From Paulinella micropora (Eukaryota > Cercozoa > Imbricatea > Euglyphida), in the NCBI GenBank assembly GCA_009731375.1, contig BJOX01000126.1, forward strand, positions 245,057 to 309,056: DNA of 64,000 nucleotides, read 5' to 3'. Below the pieces are notes generated by a model that made no database searches, had not been told where the DNA came from, and saw nothing but the letters and a program-made list of their open reading frames with translations. Shown here piece by piece: positions 41,098-52,919 of the stretch. The translations under genes were made by a program, and so were the position numbers. Position 1 is the stretch's first letter. The number at the start of each line of letters is the position of its first letter.

Positions 41098-43190
41098 TTA
41101 TTGGGCACTCTCCTCAAGGGCCACTTTAAGGGCCTCCTTGATTTGGCGCAACTCGTCACCTTCCGCCGACAGATTGAATGGGAGATCGCGGCCTTTTCGG
41201 AGGTAATAGGCCCGATATGCCTGAACCTCGTCCGGGAGGGGTAGGCCCGCTCTCTCCAGGAGTCGGTAGTAGGCACTGATGTCCAATTGTGACAATCGGA
41301 GCCTTCTGAGCTCGTAGGGTTCCAAGAGCTGTTTGGGCAGCGCTTTGATGCTATAGAATCGTAGCACATACGCCCTTTGTTGATCGGACAAGCTAGCCCA
41401 GCCTGTGATGGTCCGAGTCAACGCCCACTGCTCCATGGTCAGTGATGGATCCCCTGTGATAGGTGTGTAGGGTACCACGTGTGAGAGTGGATTTTCGGGC
41501 CAGGTCGGCGGGCCCTGAGGAACTTCCCACGGTCTAGTAACTGGGTACTGCCATGGTCGTTCCTTCTCAAGAGATTTGTGCTCCAGACACATATGTGGTC
41601 CCCATCGCTCTGGCGACGTATATAGGTCGGGGTCAAGGATCCACTTGCGTCCGCAGCTATAGCTGCCGTTGGAGGGCACTGGACGCACACCACCGCAGGT
41701 CACTCGGAGACGGTTCTCGTCATGTGCCGCGTAGTGGTAGGCTGGGATGTGAGAGTATACCCCCCGCTCACCTTGCATTGGTGGAAGTGGCGATGGTATG
41801 CTTTCCTCAGGGACGACCCCGTGGGCCGGTTCGTCCTAAAAATAGTGAGGGTCCGGTACCCAGTTGACCTGGTTGCCAACGAGCATATGCCGATATGGCT
41901 CCGCCGTTGGTTTGAACGGATTAGAACGCGGATTGATTGTATGTTTGAGCGCTGGGCATTCAAGCCGTAGGCGGCGCTCTGCGTCCGTGATATATGGGTA
42001 CGGAGGGGAAATGCGGTGCATTTGGCGTGACGCCGGGTCAAAGGCGTATCGGACGGGTTTTTCGTACTCCTCGCTCGCCTCGTCCCCTTGGAAGAGGTGA
42101 GGTGAGGATCCATTTCCCGTAACATGGTTTGCATCGGGATGCGATACGGCATCAATAATCGGTTGACGCGTGCATAGTTGACCCTCTGGGGCGGGCTGGA
42201 AGGGGGAGGTTTGGGTTTCCCTGATTTGGATTCCCATCGGATGAGACGGTAGATTTTCTGGCCTACCGGTCTATCCCCATGACAGTATACCGGTCGGTCG
42301 ATCGGGCCGTATACGTACGGGATATCATCCTTTTTGTGGAAGTATGCCACAAATTCGTCTTTCCTGCCCCAGTATCGGGGTTGTTCAGGTGGTGGGCAGC
42401 GATGGTGTTGATAATCCATGTTGAAAGGCGCGGGGACGGGTTTTTCCTCCTCGACCGGGTTTAACCCTTCGCTGTATTTATCGGGCTCGGTTTTATCCTT
42501 GCACCCGAACCGCCGCCAGTATTCACGGCGAGCCTTTAAGAGTCGCTAAGCTCGGTTGCGCGCCATGACTTCAGCATCACTGTCCTCACCCGACTCGTAA
42601 TCGGTGTCGGATTGATCGAACTCGTCCGGTACGCGCCATGGTTCCGGGTCAACCCATGGTTGTTGAAGGATACCCTCTGGGTCGACATCCTCATCCGTCG
42701 GAGGTGAGGAAGGTGTGCGCGCAACACTAGCCGGCGTTGCGGCTCCCTCCGGGCTCATGTGGGTAGGCTCGGTGTTCGAGTGATCGGAAAGAGTGCTGAG
42801 TGGGGTTCTAGGTGAAGTGGGGCTCGGTCGGGGTTGGGCGGGTCCCTCCGGAATGGTTCCGGCCCCCTTGGAATCCGAGTGTGCTGTTTTGTGTCGTTTG
42901 TGTGGTGGGGTGGCGAACCTGGGGCTCTCCGACATAGGTAAATCGGACCCAGACGGTTGTTTGGCCTCCGGCGGCGCCCCTGCTATCGGCTGGCCTTCTG
43001 GCCTCTGGTCCGATGCTTTCTCCTTGTCGACCGCGATGACTTGCATTAGCAAGTGTACCACCGCGATAACGCACACCGATGCCACGCACGCTAATAGGAA
43101 CGCTAGGTACTGCTCCAGCGCTGTTTGCATGCCTATAGGTGGCATAAGGGCTTGATTGTCAGTATGTCTGTGAGCCAAAATTATGAGCAA
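41098..43190 (-). pseudogene. Family A ORF3 (copy III), accessory protein with N-terminal membrane segment, interrupted
   Basis: Lies after pol, where some Ty3/gypsy elements have an extra gene. Residues 1-50 include a hydrophobic helix (YLAFLLACVASVCVIAVVHL). A Ser/Pro/Glu-rich stretch follows, then a conserved C-terminal region (HHRCPPPEQ, DAERRLRLECPAL, WILDPDLYTSPERWGPHMC, YYRLLERAGLPLPDEVQAY). A TAG at about 42547 and frameshifts near 42.1 and 41.8 kb break it. The same protein is encoded by copy V at 52920-55462. No match to a known family is evident; I do not assign an envelope function. Confidence 0.6.
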
Positions 43191-43872
43191 AGCAAGTGTG
43201 TTTGCTATGAATTATGGGATGTTTGTCGTCTTTGCACACTTGCTTACTTATGTACATGTCAACAGGGGGATTTGGGTGCGACGTGAGCCCTTGGATCCCT
43301 TTGCCTGTCCGTACTTAATGCCTCGGGGTTATATATGAATCGGGCTGTCTAGGAATAGGGACACTTAAGTGTATGACTGAAGTATATATATGCTTATGGC
43401 TCTTGGTGTTTTCAACGTTCCACCCAAACAATAAGATCGCCAGGACGTGACATAAATGACGTAACATTCTGTGGGGAATAATTTATCACGCCCTACACAT
43501 GCCAGAGCCGCGGGAGGCGGGCTAGCAACTCGGGAGGAGGCGAGTGTGATGTGCAATGGCCAGGTTGAGCTAGCCAGAAATCATTCCGACCCATGGTGGT
43601 AACACCAACTACCGACCCGTCAAGATATCTTCAGGGCCGTCGCACCCCACGGAGGGCGGGGCAGGGTCACTTTTCCCGTTTGTTACATCATGTTAGGTCC
43701 AATCCCCTCTTTCCCGTAGAAGAGCGGACTTAGGTAGTATTTTAAACAAGACAGAGGTATCTTCGGGTGTGTCCCTAGTATGGCAGTGGCTAGGTTTCCG
43801 CTCGGTGCGGTTGGGCCCGGTACCCCTATACTACCCGTGTTTGGCTATGCGTTTCATCGATCATCACCTCGA
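43191..43872 (-). other. Conserved non-coding spacer between pol and ORF3 (copy III)
   Basis: About 680 bases without an ORF but conserved with 55463-56265 of copy V (shared CCCGTCAAGATAxCTTCAGG, GGGCCGTCGCACC and a TATATA-rich zone with GTGTCCCTATT). This suggests a promoter or intron used for ORF3. Confidence 0.5.
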
Positions 43873-46601
43873 CTACTTTCGAGCCCGTTTGGATTTAGCA
43901 GCTTGGCCTAGTCTGCCGGGTTTGTATTTCCCCGGTGCTGGCGCCCCTATGAGACCAGTAGAGATGCCTTCGGCGGCTATCTCGTCCCATACCCGTATTG
44001 GGATTCGGCCATGTTGGAGGTCGAATGGGTAATCTAGCACCATGCGCGGCCATACTTGGATCTGCCAGGGCTTGTATCCGGGCGATTTATCGGTAATGCC
44101 CTTCCAAAACGTCTCAACGTTTTTCCCGTCCCGATACACCGGGTAGAAGACTCGGGATTCAGGATCGTCGAGGTCTTGGTGTGACCGATAGAACTGTAGG
44201 ATGGGCGGTTCGGCCGAGGTCGCTTTGTTCGCCCTGGTGGCGCGGACCTTCGGTTCCCATTCCTTGACTTTCATTAGGAAGAAGTCGTTTAGGCAATCGT
44301 CGCCTACGTGGGCCGTCGGTGGACGGAGGATATATACCTTACCCACGTGCCAATGGATGGCCTTAACGTCTTCGCCTTTCTTCAGCTTGGACTCACCCGG
44401 TGGGCGCTGAGGGGCGATGTCCGCTTTTTCCTCCTGTTCGGTCTGCGGATGGATATCCGGCCGCGGAGCTATGACTGCCGGGGAGGATTCGTCATCTTGG
44501 TCGACGTCCATACCCTCTTGGCTTGGCGCTGATGCTGCGTTATTCTCCGCGACCGGGATCGGCTGATCGGGATTAGCCTTCGCCTCGGCCGTCTTGTCAC
44601 GGCGCTTAGGCGGGGCACGCAAGCTTACGTTCAGCTTTTGGATAGCATCCGCCATTGTCTCTTTCGGTCGAGCATGGGGTTAAAGCGTATTAAGCGTCGG
44701 ACATGGACCACTAGTGTCTTGCCTTTACCCTGTATGCGGTAGGTCAGAGCCCCTACTTGTTCCAATACGGTGTAGGGTCCCTGCCACATAGGGAAGAGCT
44801 TCACACTGACCAAGTTGGGGACCTGCAGGACGTATAGGAATACTAGGTCCCCCGCATGGTACTCTCCCGATTCATACTTGACCTTGGATGGTGTGTTCTT
44901 GTTTTGGCGGCTGGCCACTTCAGCCTCTCGGGCCTTGGCCACATAATGTCGAGCTTCCGCCATCACCCTTAGGCGACATGCGAAGAGCTCTTCGTGTTCT
45001 AGGAATCCGCCTTCCGGGCGGTGCGGGAGCACCATGTCTTCCGGAATACGTAGAAGGCGGCCGTACACGAGCAAGTTTGGGGAGGCGCCAGTGGTCTTCC
45101 CACCCAACGCCTTCGAGCCCGTGTTGTTCATGGAGAACACAAAGGACGGAAGTACCTTATGCCAGAAGTGTTGGTTATCACGGCAGTATTGTTGGAGGGC
45201 GGCTTTGGGCCTATGGACCCTTTCTATCTTGCCGTTGCTCTCTGACGAGTATGCCGTGACATACTTCCATTTGAATCCCCACGCCGCAGACAGCTGTGCT
45301 GAGAGCTCATTGGTGAACTCTGAGCCCCTATCGCTGTATACGTTCTTGGGTACTCCCGTGTACCGAAAGACGTGATCGATCAAGGCCTCGCATGTCGATG
45401 TTGCGTCCTTCTCCTTGACCGGAGCAGCGAACACGTAGTTCGAAAAGCGGTCGATGGCGGTCAGGATGTACCGGTAGTTGTGCTGTTCTGCTCGTGGTAG
45501 TGGGCCCACGAAGTCTATGTGTAAGGTCTCAAAGAGGTCTTCTGTAAGCTTGTATTCGCCGTACAGGCCCCTCTGAGAGTTTGGGTGCGGAGATTTGATT
45601 TGCTTGCAGTGTTCACACGTATCCACTGTTTCGGATATGGCCTTTTGCATGCCATGCCACCAAAATTTCCGTGAAATGAAGCACGACATTTTGTCCCTTC
45701 CTAGGTGGGAGTTTAAGGCGGAGCGATGGGTAGCGGTTAAGATCGCCTTTCGAAGCTGTGGAGGGACCCACAGCGTCCATTTGGACGGCGTCTTTTCCCA
45801 CTTGCCTCCGGACCCCTTGTACCATAGGAGGTCATCGTGCCATGCCATGGTCTTTTTCTGGAGGTGGATCTCCCTTGTCTCGGGATGCTTTTGGGCATCC
45901 ATGGCGTGAGATATAAAGGGCCCCCATTCCTTCGAATCCCTGGCTAACTGACTAAAAACCGCAGGGCTGGCCAAGGTCATGTCCATATCATCCAGCTGTA
46001 GGGCGCTGGTGACCAGGCCGAGTGATCCCGGGTGTGTTGCGTTTGGGTTGCGGCTGCGATGGCAGCAGACCTAGACGGGTAAACATTCTTCGGCACCCAG
46101 AACGACTGATTCTTATTGGAAAAGAACGCGTTCATGGAGTGTTCATGCTCGTGGGTCTGGCCCTCCCGTATATCCCCTTCGCTGAGGATGTCTGACTGCG
46201 TATCAATCTCCTCAAGGAGATCCCGCCAGTCTTCCGCGTCGTGCTTAGCGCAGCATACGCGGCGGATAGACTCGAGGTTTTCCAGCAGCTGCTCTTGGGT
46301 ATCCGTCTTATATCCCGGTTGCCAGCTGATGGCTGGTGGCTATGTAAGCCATACCCGTAGGCAGTGTGTCTGTGAACCCCGGCGTGTGTTCGCTGGCCAA
46401 CTAGTCATCGTTGCCAGTCCACCCGACAAGGCATGCCGTTGGTGTGTGCATGGCGAACCGGTCAAGTCCGTCCCCGAATGAGCCTTTGACTCTCGGCATT
46501 CGGGAAAGGCTGTCCGGGACCGTGTTTTCCTTGCCTTTGATGTACTCTATGGTGAATTCATACAAGGCTAATTCCGACTGCCATCGCGCTAGTCGGCCCG
46601 T
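43873..46601 (-). pseudogene. pol: Family A 3' half of pol (copy III): end of RNase H, integrase, BAH-like C-terminus
   Basis: Begins mid-RNase H with TGRLARWQ and YIKGKENTVPDSLSRMP, the exact continuation of the half that ends at 17941. Integrase (44631-45986) has the HHCC zinc site (ATHRSALNSH, CEHC), a DDE core (LHIDFVG, YSDRGSEFTNEL, NGKIERVH) and the GPYTVLEQ C-terminal barrel. A frameshift near 44650 separates it from the conserved C-terminal region (HWHVGKVYILRPP, ILQFYRSHQDLDD, PVYRDGKNVETF). The stretch 45987-46470 has stops. The element is therefore defective even apart from the rearrangement. Confidence 0.85.
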
Positions 46602-46604
46602 ATG
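46602..46604. other. Right breakpoint of the 28.66-kb inversion (microhomology ATG)
   Basis: Family A RNase H (-) meets family B pol (+) here. ATG belongs to both. The B codon phase at 46603 equals the phase at which the minus-strand B pol stops at 17940. Confidence 0.85.
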
Positions 46605-49600
46605 CTTTGATGGTTTTTACACCCGTAAAGCTCCTTTGCAATACGCGAGACTCATTGACATGCTGGTGGAGCTCGGTAAAGATGATGAGCCGGACACGGT
46701 CACGTATGAAAAGACGTGCCTAGATGATGTCTCGGAAGAGGACTTAGGCTTGGAGGAGGACAGAGAACCCCTCAAGCAGCATAAGCAGATGTCTGATGAA
46801 GATTTTCAAGAGGCGGCGCGGAAAATATTGGAAGAAGGAGTAGGCACGGAGAAGGAGAAGGAGCTTTTAAAAGCCAAATTAGAGGCGAACAAGGAAATTT
46901 TTGACCCTCCACATGCAGGTGGTGTCAAGCCTGAAGATTTCACTGCGGTTATTTACAAAATACCGGGTGCGGAGCCGTCACCGGCACCACGAAGGGCGAA
47001 TTTGAGTATACATGAGGCGAAGATAGCGGAGGAGCTAGCAAGACAGCTGCTCAATGAGGACTTTATTGAGAGATCAACATCCTCAATAGTCTCACAACCG
47101 AGAATAGTGCCGAAGCCAGGAGGAGAATGGCGCCTGACAGTTAACTATGCTCGTGTTAACAAGGTGCTGGAGGAAGAGAGAAATCCTCTCCCGACATTAG
47201 AAGAAGGAAGGAGAGTACTGCGGAATGCAAAATTCTATTCGGTCATTGACCTTAAGAATGGCTTCTGGCAGATACCACTGGAGGAAAAGTCCAGATGGCT
47301 GACGGCGTTTGTGGTGGGTATGGAAATATACCAATGGAAAGTGCTTCCGATGGGCCTCAAGCAAGCCCCAGGACTTTTCCAGAAGGCGATGCAGAAGATG
47401 TTGAGCAGTCAGTACGATGATTTGTCTGACGGTGGCTTTATGAGAAGGCGGGGACAGAAGGCGGGAGAATATGCATTTTGCTATATCGATGACATTATCG
47501 TATACTCTAACACAATGGAGGAGCATATCGATCATTTGTCCGATATATTCAGGCGCATCGGAGCTTTTGGCCTGAAGTGCAATCTAAAGAAGTGTCAACT
47601 TGCCAAGACGAGTGTGACATACTTAGGGTACGAGATCTCCCATAATCGAGTCTCGATATCCAAAGAGAAGAGGGAGGAGATTATGAATCGACCGATACCG
47701 AAGAACCGCACTGAATTGCACTCATTCCTTGCGATGGCGCAATACTATAGCCAGTTTATACCCGATTGGGGTGCAACACGGGCTAAAGTGGAGAAAATGA
47801 TAGATTTTGGAGACTTTGAGAAGTGGGACGAAGAGGCTTTGCAAGCGTTTCATGCGCTCAAAGATCTCATTTACAAAGACCCGAAAGACGGAGGACTGGT
47901 GTTAACGATGCCCGACTTTACGAAACAATTCGTAGTCGATACAGACGCATCTAAGTTTGCGATTGGGGCTGTATTACAACAAGAGGATGAGGAGAAGAAA
48001 TTACGCCCAATCATGTTTATTAGTAGGAAGTTGTGTGCGGCGGAGAGAAACTATTGCACAAGGCAAAGAGAGGCGTTGGCGGTAGTATGGGCCCTCAAGA
48101 GGCTCAGAGAGTATTTGTGGGGAGGACCTCAATTTACTGTCAGAACTGATCATCATAACCTGTTATGGTTGATGAATCATGAACAGACGGGACGGCTGGC
48201 GCGGTGGCAAGCGTTCTTGTCTTGTTTCGATTTTACAATGGTCCATCTACCGGGAAAGCGAAATGTGGTCGCTGATAGCCTCTCTAGGCTAGAGTTTAAC
48301 TCAGAAGTATCGGCGTTGGTGTCCACGGTGGAGATGGAAGACTTGTCCACTGACAAGGTGTATGAGGTCAGCCACATTGAGGCGATGGAGATGGCGAGTG
48401 GAGTCCGATATGACCGCACAGGTCTACGGTACAGTCCACAAGGCCCGGATCACGGGATATGTTGTGAGCTACATACCCAGGAGGACGCTGAGTGGTCCTA
48501 TGAGGTATATGAGAATGCGAAGGCGAACATAAGAGAGGAAGAGGAGATGCAGGAAGTTTATGCGGAGCCTCCTCAAGAGCGGAGAAGTGACCTAGACGAT
48601 GACCCGGAAAGAATCGGGGTACGGCTAGAAGATGGTACTATCCATATAGCCTCGCCTACCGCATGGAGGCAACAACAGGCTCAAGATCCGGAGTTTAAAG
48701 AACTGATACAGTTATATCAGAACCCGGATGAGCTACGGATGACGAAAGCGATCAAAGATCAGATGAAGGAGATGGGATGGAGAGATGGTCTACTGTGGTA
48801 CAAGGGCCTTCACGGTCGCTATGCGTCACAGCCGGACAAATGGACCCTTTGGGTACCGGAGAGTCTGAGACGATTTATATTTGTCGCAGCCCACAATTGC
48901 CCACTTTTGGCGCATCCGGGTCGACAACGAACTCATATGTTCGTAGCGAGGCGATTCTGGTGGAAGAAGATGAAGGAGGAGATAGATCAGGCGGTGGATG
49001 CATGCATCCCGTGCAAGATAAACAAAACACCACTGAAGGCAAATTTCGGCCTGATTGGCGAATTTCCTCTTCATGCGGGGATGTTTGAGTTTATACACAT
49101 TGATCATGTGGGACCTTTCCCAGAATCGAAGGATGGTTACAAATACCTCCTTACGGCTATTGACAGAGCCACCAACTATGTGTGGATCATCCCTGTCAAA
49201 GACGTTACCGGCAAGACGACGGCCGAGGCGCTGATCGATAGGATCATCTCACAGATCGGAGTACCAAGAAAGATATGTTCTGATCGAGGCTCGGACTTTA
49301 ATAACGAGGTCATCGACAAACTATCTAAGTATTACGGGATGAAATGGCAATATGTTACTGCCTATAACCCGCGAGCAAATGGGAAAATCGAGCGGGTACA
49401 CAGACCCCTCAAAGCCTCGCTAAAGATGTATTGCACGAAGAAGGAGAATCAAAGAGCATGGGTCGAGGCAGCACCATCATTTGCGTTTGCAATGAACTGT
49501 CTACCCTCTACGGCGTTAGGAGGCTCGAAGAGCTCAATCTCGCCATATCAGTTAGTATATGGGCGTGAGCCTGATATCCCGACTTCGCTCCTTCACCCAA

Positions 49601-50820
49601 AAGACACTTGGGCGGATGCGGATGAGTTGTTTGGGATGAGACTTAGAGTGAAGATGGAGGCGGAACAAATAGTCAGGGCGCATAGAGAGGCGGAGCGCCG
49701 AAAGACTGATGCTGAAGGGGTGCGACAAGCGCACTTGGATCAGATCAAGTTCCAGGTCGGGGATATTGTACTATTGTACCATCCTCAAGTCCCGAAGGGA
49801 GTCAGCTCTAAGCTGTTCACTCACTGGAAAGGACCTTATCAGATTATGGAACAGACGGGACCTCTGAATTACAAGATCAGGGGTAGAGGGAAGGTGCAAA
49901 TTGTGAATGTAAGAAGGCTGATTAAGTATGATCCCTTCTTACTGGAAGATGAATCCGTTGAGGAGGCGTTAAAACGGATGAAGGATGATTTCAAAGAGGT
50001 GCCGCCCATCCACAAGGAGGCTGGCATAGACCAAGACGATGCTTATCGGGCACCGATAGCTGAGAAGGAGGAGAGTGAGGTGGACAGCAAGGAGAAGACT
50101 GACCGCATAAGCGCGGTGGGGACTCAGTCCAAGTCTCCGCGAGAGCATAGCGGAAAGAAGGAGAAGATCACAGAGGCGCAGCTAAGGAGAGCGCGGAATG
50201 ATCTTATCAACGACCAACCGAGGAAGGCGATGAGGTCGATGAGATCAAAGGACGTCCACCAGGAGGAGGAGGGGACGGACACTGACCCAAACGCGGGCAA
50301 CGTTGAGATTGTCCATGAGCGATGGAAGGAAGGCGATGCGATAGCAACCATCGCATGGGTGAAAAATGTTTTCTATCTGATGAGACCAGCGGAACAACAT
50401 GTCGCTGATGACACTCTCTCAGACTTATACTTGATGCGGGTCGTGGCGGTCCCACGACAGATGCGTGTCACACGGACACTCAAAATATCATCAGCCGCAA
50501 AGATAGTACAACCGATACTCCAGTTCTGGAGAAGTATGGACCCGGTTGAGGATCCAAAGGCAAGACATTATCTGCCAGTATATAAAGACGCAAAAAGTCT
50601 CGAGACATGGGATGATACAATTACTCCCAGAGACAAGGATTACACTGCGTGGACCATTCAGACACTGCCAAGAGGAGTGCTTGATGTCCCTTTTGAATTA
50701 TCGTTGGGCGGAATCCCTAATAAGATCTGGGACATTCTCGAACAGTCAAAGTTCGATCTGACTTTTGTTGGTGGTCCTCCACCAGGCAAAGAAATCCGCG
50801 CCAGACGACGAAGGCAGTGA
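46602..50820 (+). CDS. pol: Family B pol, C-terminal part: reverse transcriptase, RNase H, integrase and BAH-like domain
   Basis: Open for about 1,405 codons from the breakpoint. Order: linker; RT with LPMGLKQAPGLFQ and FCYIDDIIVYS (YIDD at about 47482); RNase H (DTDASKFAIGAVLQQ, REALAVVWALKRLREYLWGG); integrase zinc domain (AAHNCPLLAHPGR, CIPC) and DDE core (HIDHVGPFPE, CSDRGSDFNNE, NGKIERVHRPL); GPYQIMEQTGPLNYKIRG; and a charged linker. The C-terminal ~150-residue domain has WVKNVFYLMRPAEQHVADDT, LQFWRSMDPVEDP and YLPVYKDAKSLETW, similar to family A and to BAH domains. No internal stop, so the catalytic part looks intact. The N-terminal pro and gag parts sit at 17942-22233 on the other strand. 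The frame upstream of 46602 is family A antisense and not part of the protein. Confidence 0.9.
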
Positions 50821-51663
50821 CAAAGAAACTATTTTTCTTTATGCGTCTCAAATAAACTGATTGATTGCCCACGGCGTATCATGATTTGATCATGCATCAT
50901 CAGTTATCAATATGAATATTAAAAAGACTCAGTGATATAACTTGGCATTCGATCGCAACATACGAGTGCGAAAGGTCGATCGACGATGATACTACACCGT
51001 ATACGGGGATCGCTAGTGTATTGAGCGATGGTGTTCCCGGGTATGACCCTTTCCAAGTCCTGGGATGATGTTCTCGAAAATGAAATGTTCTCTGAAACTT
51101 TCATTAAATTATTTTTTACGATAGATTATATACTGTCGTACCTGAGCACGGTCAATCTCTACTTGTGTCGGTATATCGCAGGGTCGGGTACATACACCTC
51201 GACTTCGGATATAGCTATTAGGACTGGCCCCCTAATACTATATCATAGGATATCCGCCTTATACAAGGGTATGTCATTAAAAAAGACAATGTACTTACGA
51301 TCTCCCTGTGAATAATAATAATAATAATGATAATGATAAGAAGAAGAAGGAGATCAAAGGGGGAATCGTACTACAGCACCACGTTGCTTGTATTTTTTTA
51401 TTAATTGTACGTTTGTTCTTGACATACTGCCGAAAAAAAAAAAGAAAAAAAAAAAAATTGAGGGGAAGGAGTTCAAAATTTACAAGAAAGGCTAGAGAAT
51501 CCGCTTTGACGTGCCGTATGAGGATATATTTATCGTCTTTTAGCGTCTATCCGTGGGTCGATGCGCTGTGTGGCATGACTCCATAGCGCATACTATTTGC
51601 AGAAAGAAATCAGAAGGTGTATGACGAAAATGCTATTTCCGTCATAAAATCGGGAGGGGGTAC
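50821..51663 (+). other. Family B 3' untranslated region and polypurine tract
   Basis: About 840 bases without an ORF. It includes AATAAACTGA soon after the stop, an A-rich tract (51430-51460) and the polypurine tract CGGGAGGGGG just before the LTR. Confidence 0.6.
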
Positions 51664-51900
51664 TGTAGGCATCACCCCCCGGATAGCCGGTAAAAAGTAC
51701 CTTTTCCTGGTGACAGGTGCACCAGCTTGTTTTTCAGTATTATTTGTCCGGATTGGACCTGATGCCATTTTATTCCTGGTCTGTTGCCGTTTTCCTTTTT
51801 GGCTTCACTGAGCTAATACAACGAGACATCATTCTCATTCTTGAGGACTGTGTTTGGTTGTATTACCGACTTTTTACGAGCTATCGTTGGGGGCATTACA
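51664..51900 (+). mobile_element. 3' LTR of family B
   Basis: 237 bp, TGTAGGCATCACC to GGGGGCATTACA. About 98% identical to the minus-strand LTR at 23020-23255. Followed by CCTA, the target-site duplication whose partner is next to the other LTR. Confidence 0.92.
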
Positions 51901-51922
51901 CCTACAATCCCCCCCCCCCGTC
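51901..51922 (-). mobile_element. Remnant of copy V's 3' LTR start plus polypurine tract
   Basis: On the minus strand a G-run followed by ATTGTAGG is the same polypurine tract and LTR start as at 40848-40866. The rest of this LTR is at 23256-23640, displaced by the inversion. Confidence 0.7.
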
Positions 51923-52919
51923 TTATACGGGAACCGTAGTAAATGGGGGTAGATTTGTAAATATCGGCAAATGAGAGCGCACTTTCCGGGACTGTTTCCT
52001 CATGGGTGATCGGCTCCTGTGGAGACAACACATTGAGTAGCTTGAGTGACCGCTAAGTTTTTGCTCTTCATCACCGTTGTACGTCCGGTGCTTACAAAAT
52101 ATAAATTTGAGTTTGGAGATTTTCTAGTTCAAATTTGAATTTGAATTTCGAACTATCTCCTCCCCTCTTCTATTGCGATCTGTCATAGACGTACAACGGT
52201 CTGATCATGTCGCTGTCAAACCATCCCTTCGCCATTTCCTTTCTCCATGCCTTCCCGAGTCTCTGACCCGCATTTGCTACCGCGCCTCAAACTTCTCAAG
52301 GTTGAGAGTCGGCAGCACTTGCAACAGCTCTGGTAACGTGGGTCCACCCTTCGGATCTGTGATCCTAGTATTACTGGGCGATCTGTATCCGATCTGAAGC
52401 AGATCTCCAAGCAATCCTAAGTATCCCGCGTCCCCATTCCCTGTCTTAAGGATCTGTGATCCAAAAATTACTGGGCAGTCTGCATCTGATCTGAAGCAGA
52501 TTTCCGATCAATTCTAAGGTTCCGCGTTCCCCTTCCCCGTCTTAAGGATCTGTGATCCGAAAATTACTGGGCCATTAGCATCCGATTGTGAAACAAATGT
52601 CCGAGCAATTCTAAGGTTCCGCGTCCCTAGCACATGTCTCGGCCCTAGTCCGTCCGAAGGATCTGTGATCCCGAGAATACAGGGAGGCATTGATCTCAAT
52701 TGTTCAATACCCCCGTGCATCCTCGTCCATCATAGGGATGAACGGGCGCTATGCCAGTGTCAAGGGTGCCGTTGGCGTGTTCGGCGTTGTTTGTTTGGTT
52801 TTGTTGTCTGCCGACATTTTCTTATTGCCACCCGGCAAGTATCTGCTTCGCTGTGGCGAAGGTACAAGTGTCTAAGAATATATATAACCCATTTGCTGGG
52901 TCTCAAAACGCGTCTACGC
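51923..52919 (-). repeat. 3' untranslated region of family A copy V with ~97-bp tandem repeats
   Basis: GGATCTGTGATCC starts repeat units at 52353, 52450, 52546 and 52659 (periods 97, 96, 113; the last unit is partial). Shared features are ATTACTGGG, GATCTGAAGCAGAT and AAGGTTCCGCGT. Also a 13-bp inverted repeat ACCGTTGTACGTC (52073-52085) with its complement at 52188-52200. No ORF. Confidence 0.7.

Noticed and set aside
46411-46601. N-terminal extension of the family B pol ORF
   Set aside because: This stretch is antisense to family A RNase H on the other side of the inversion breakpoint; the open frame is accidental.
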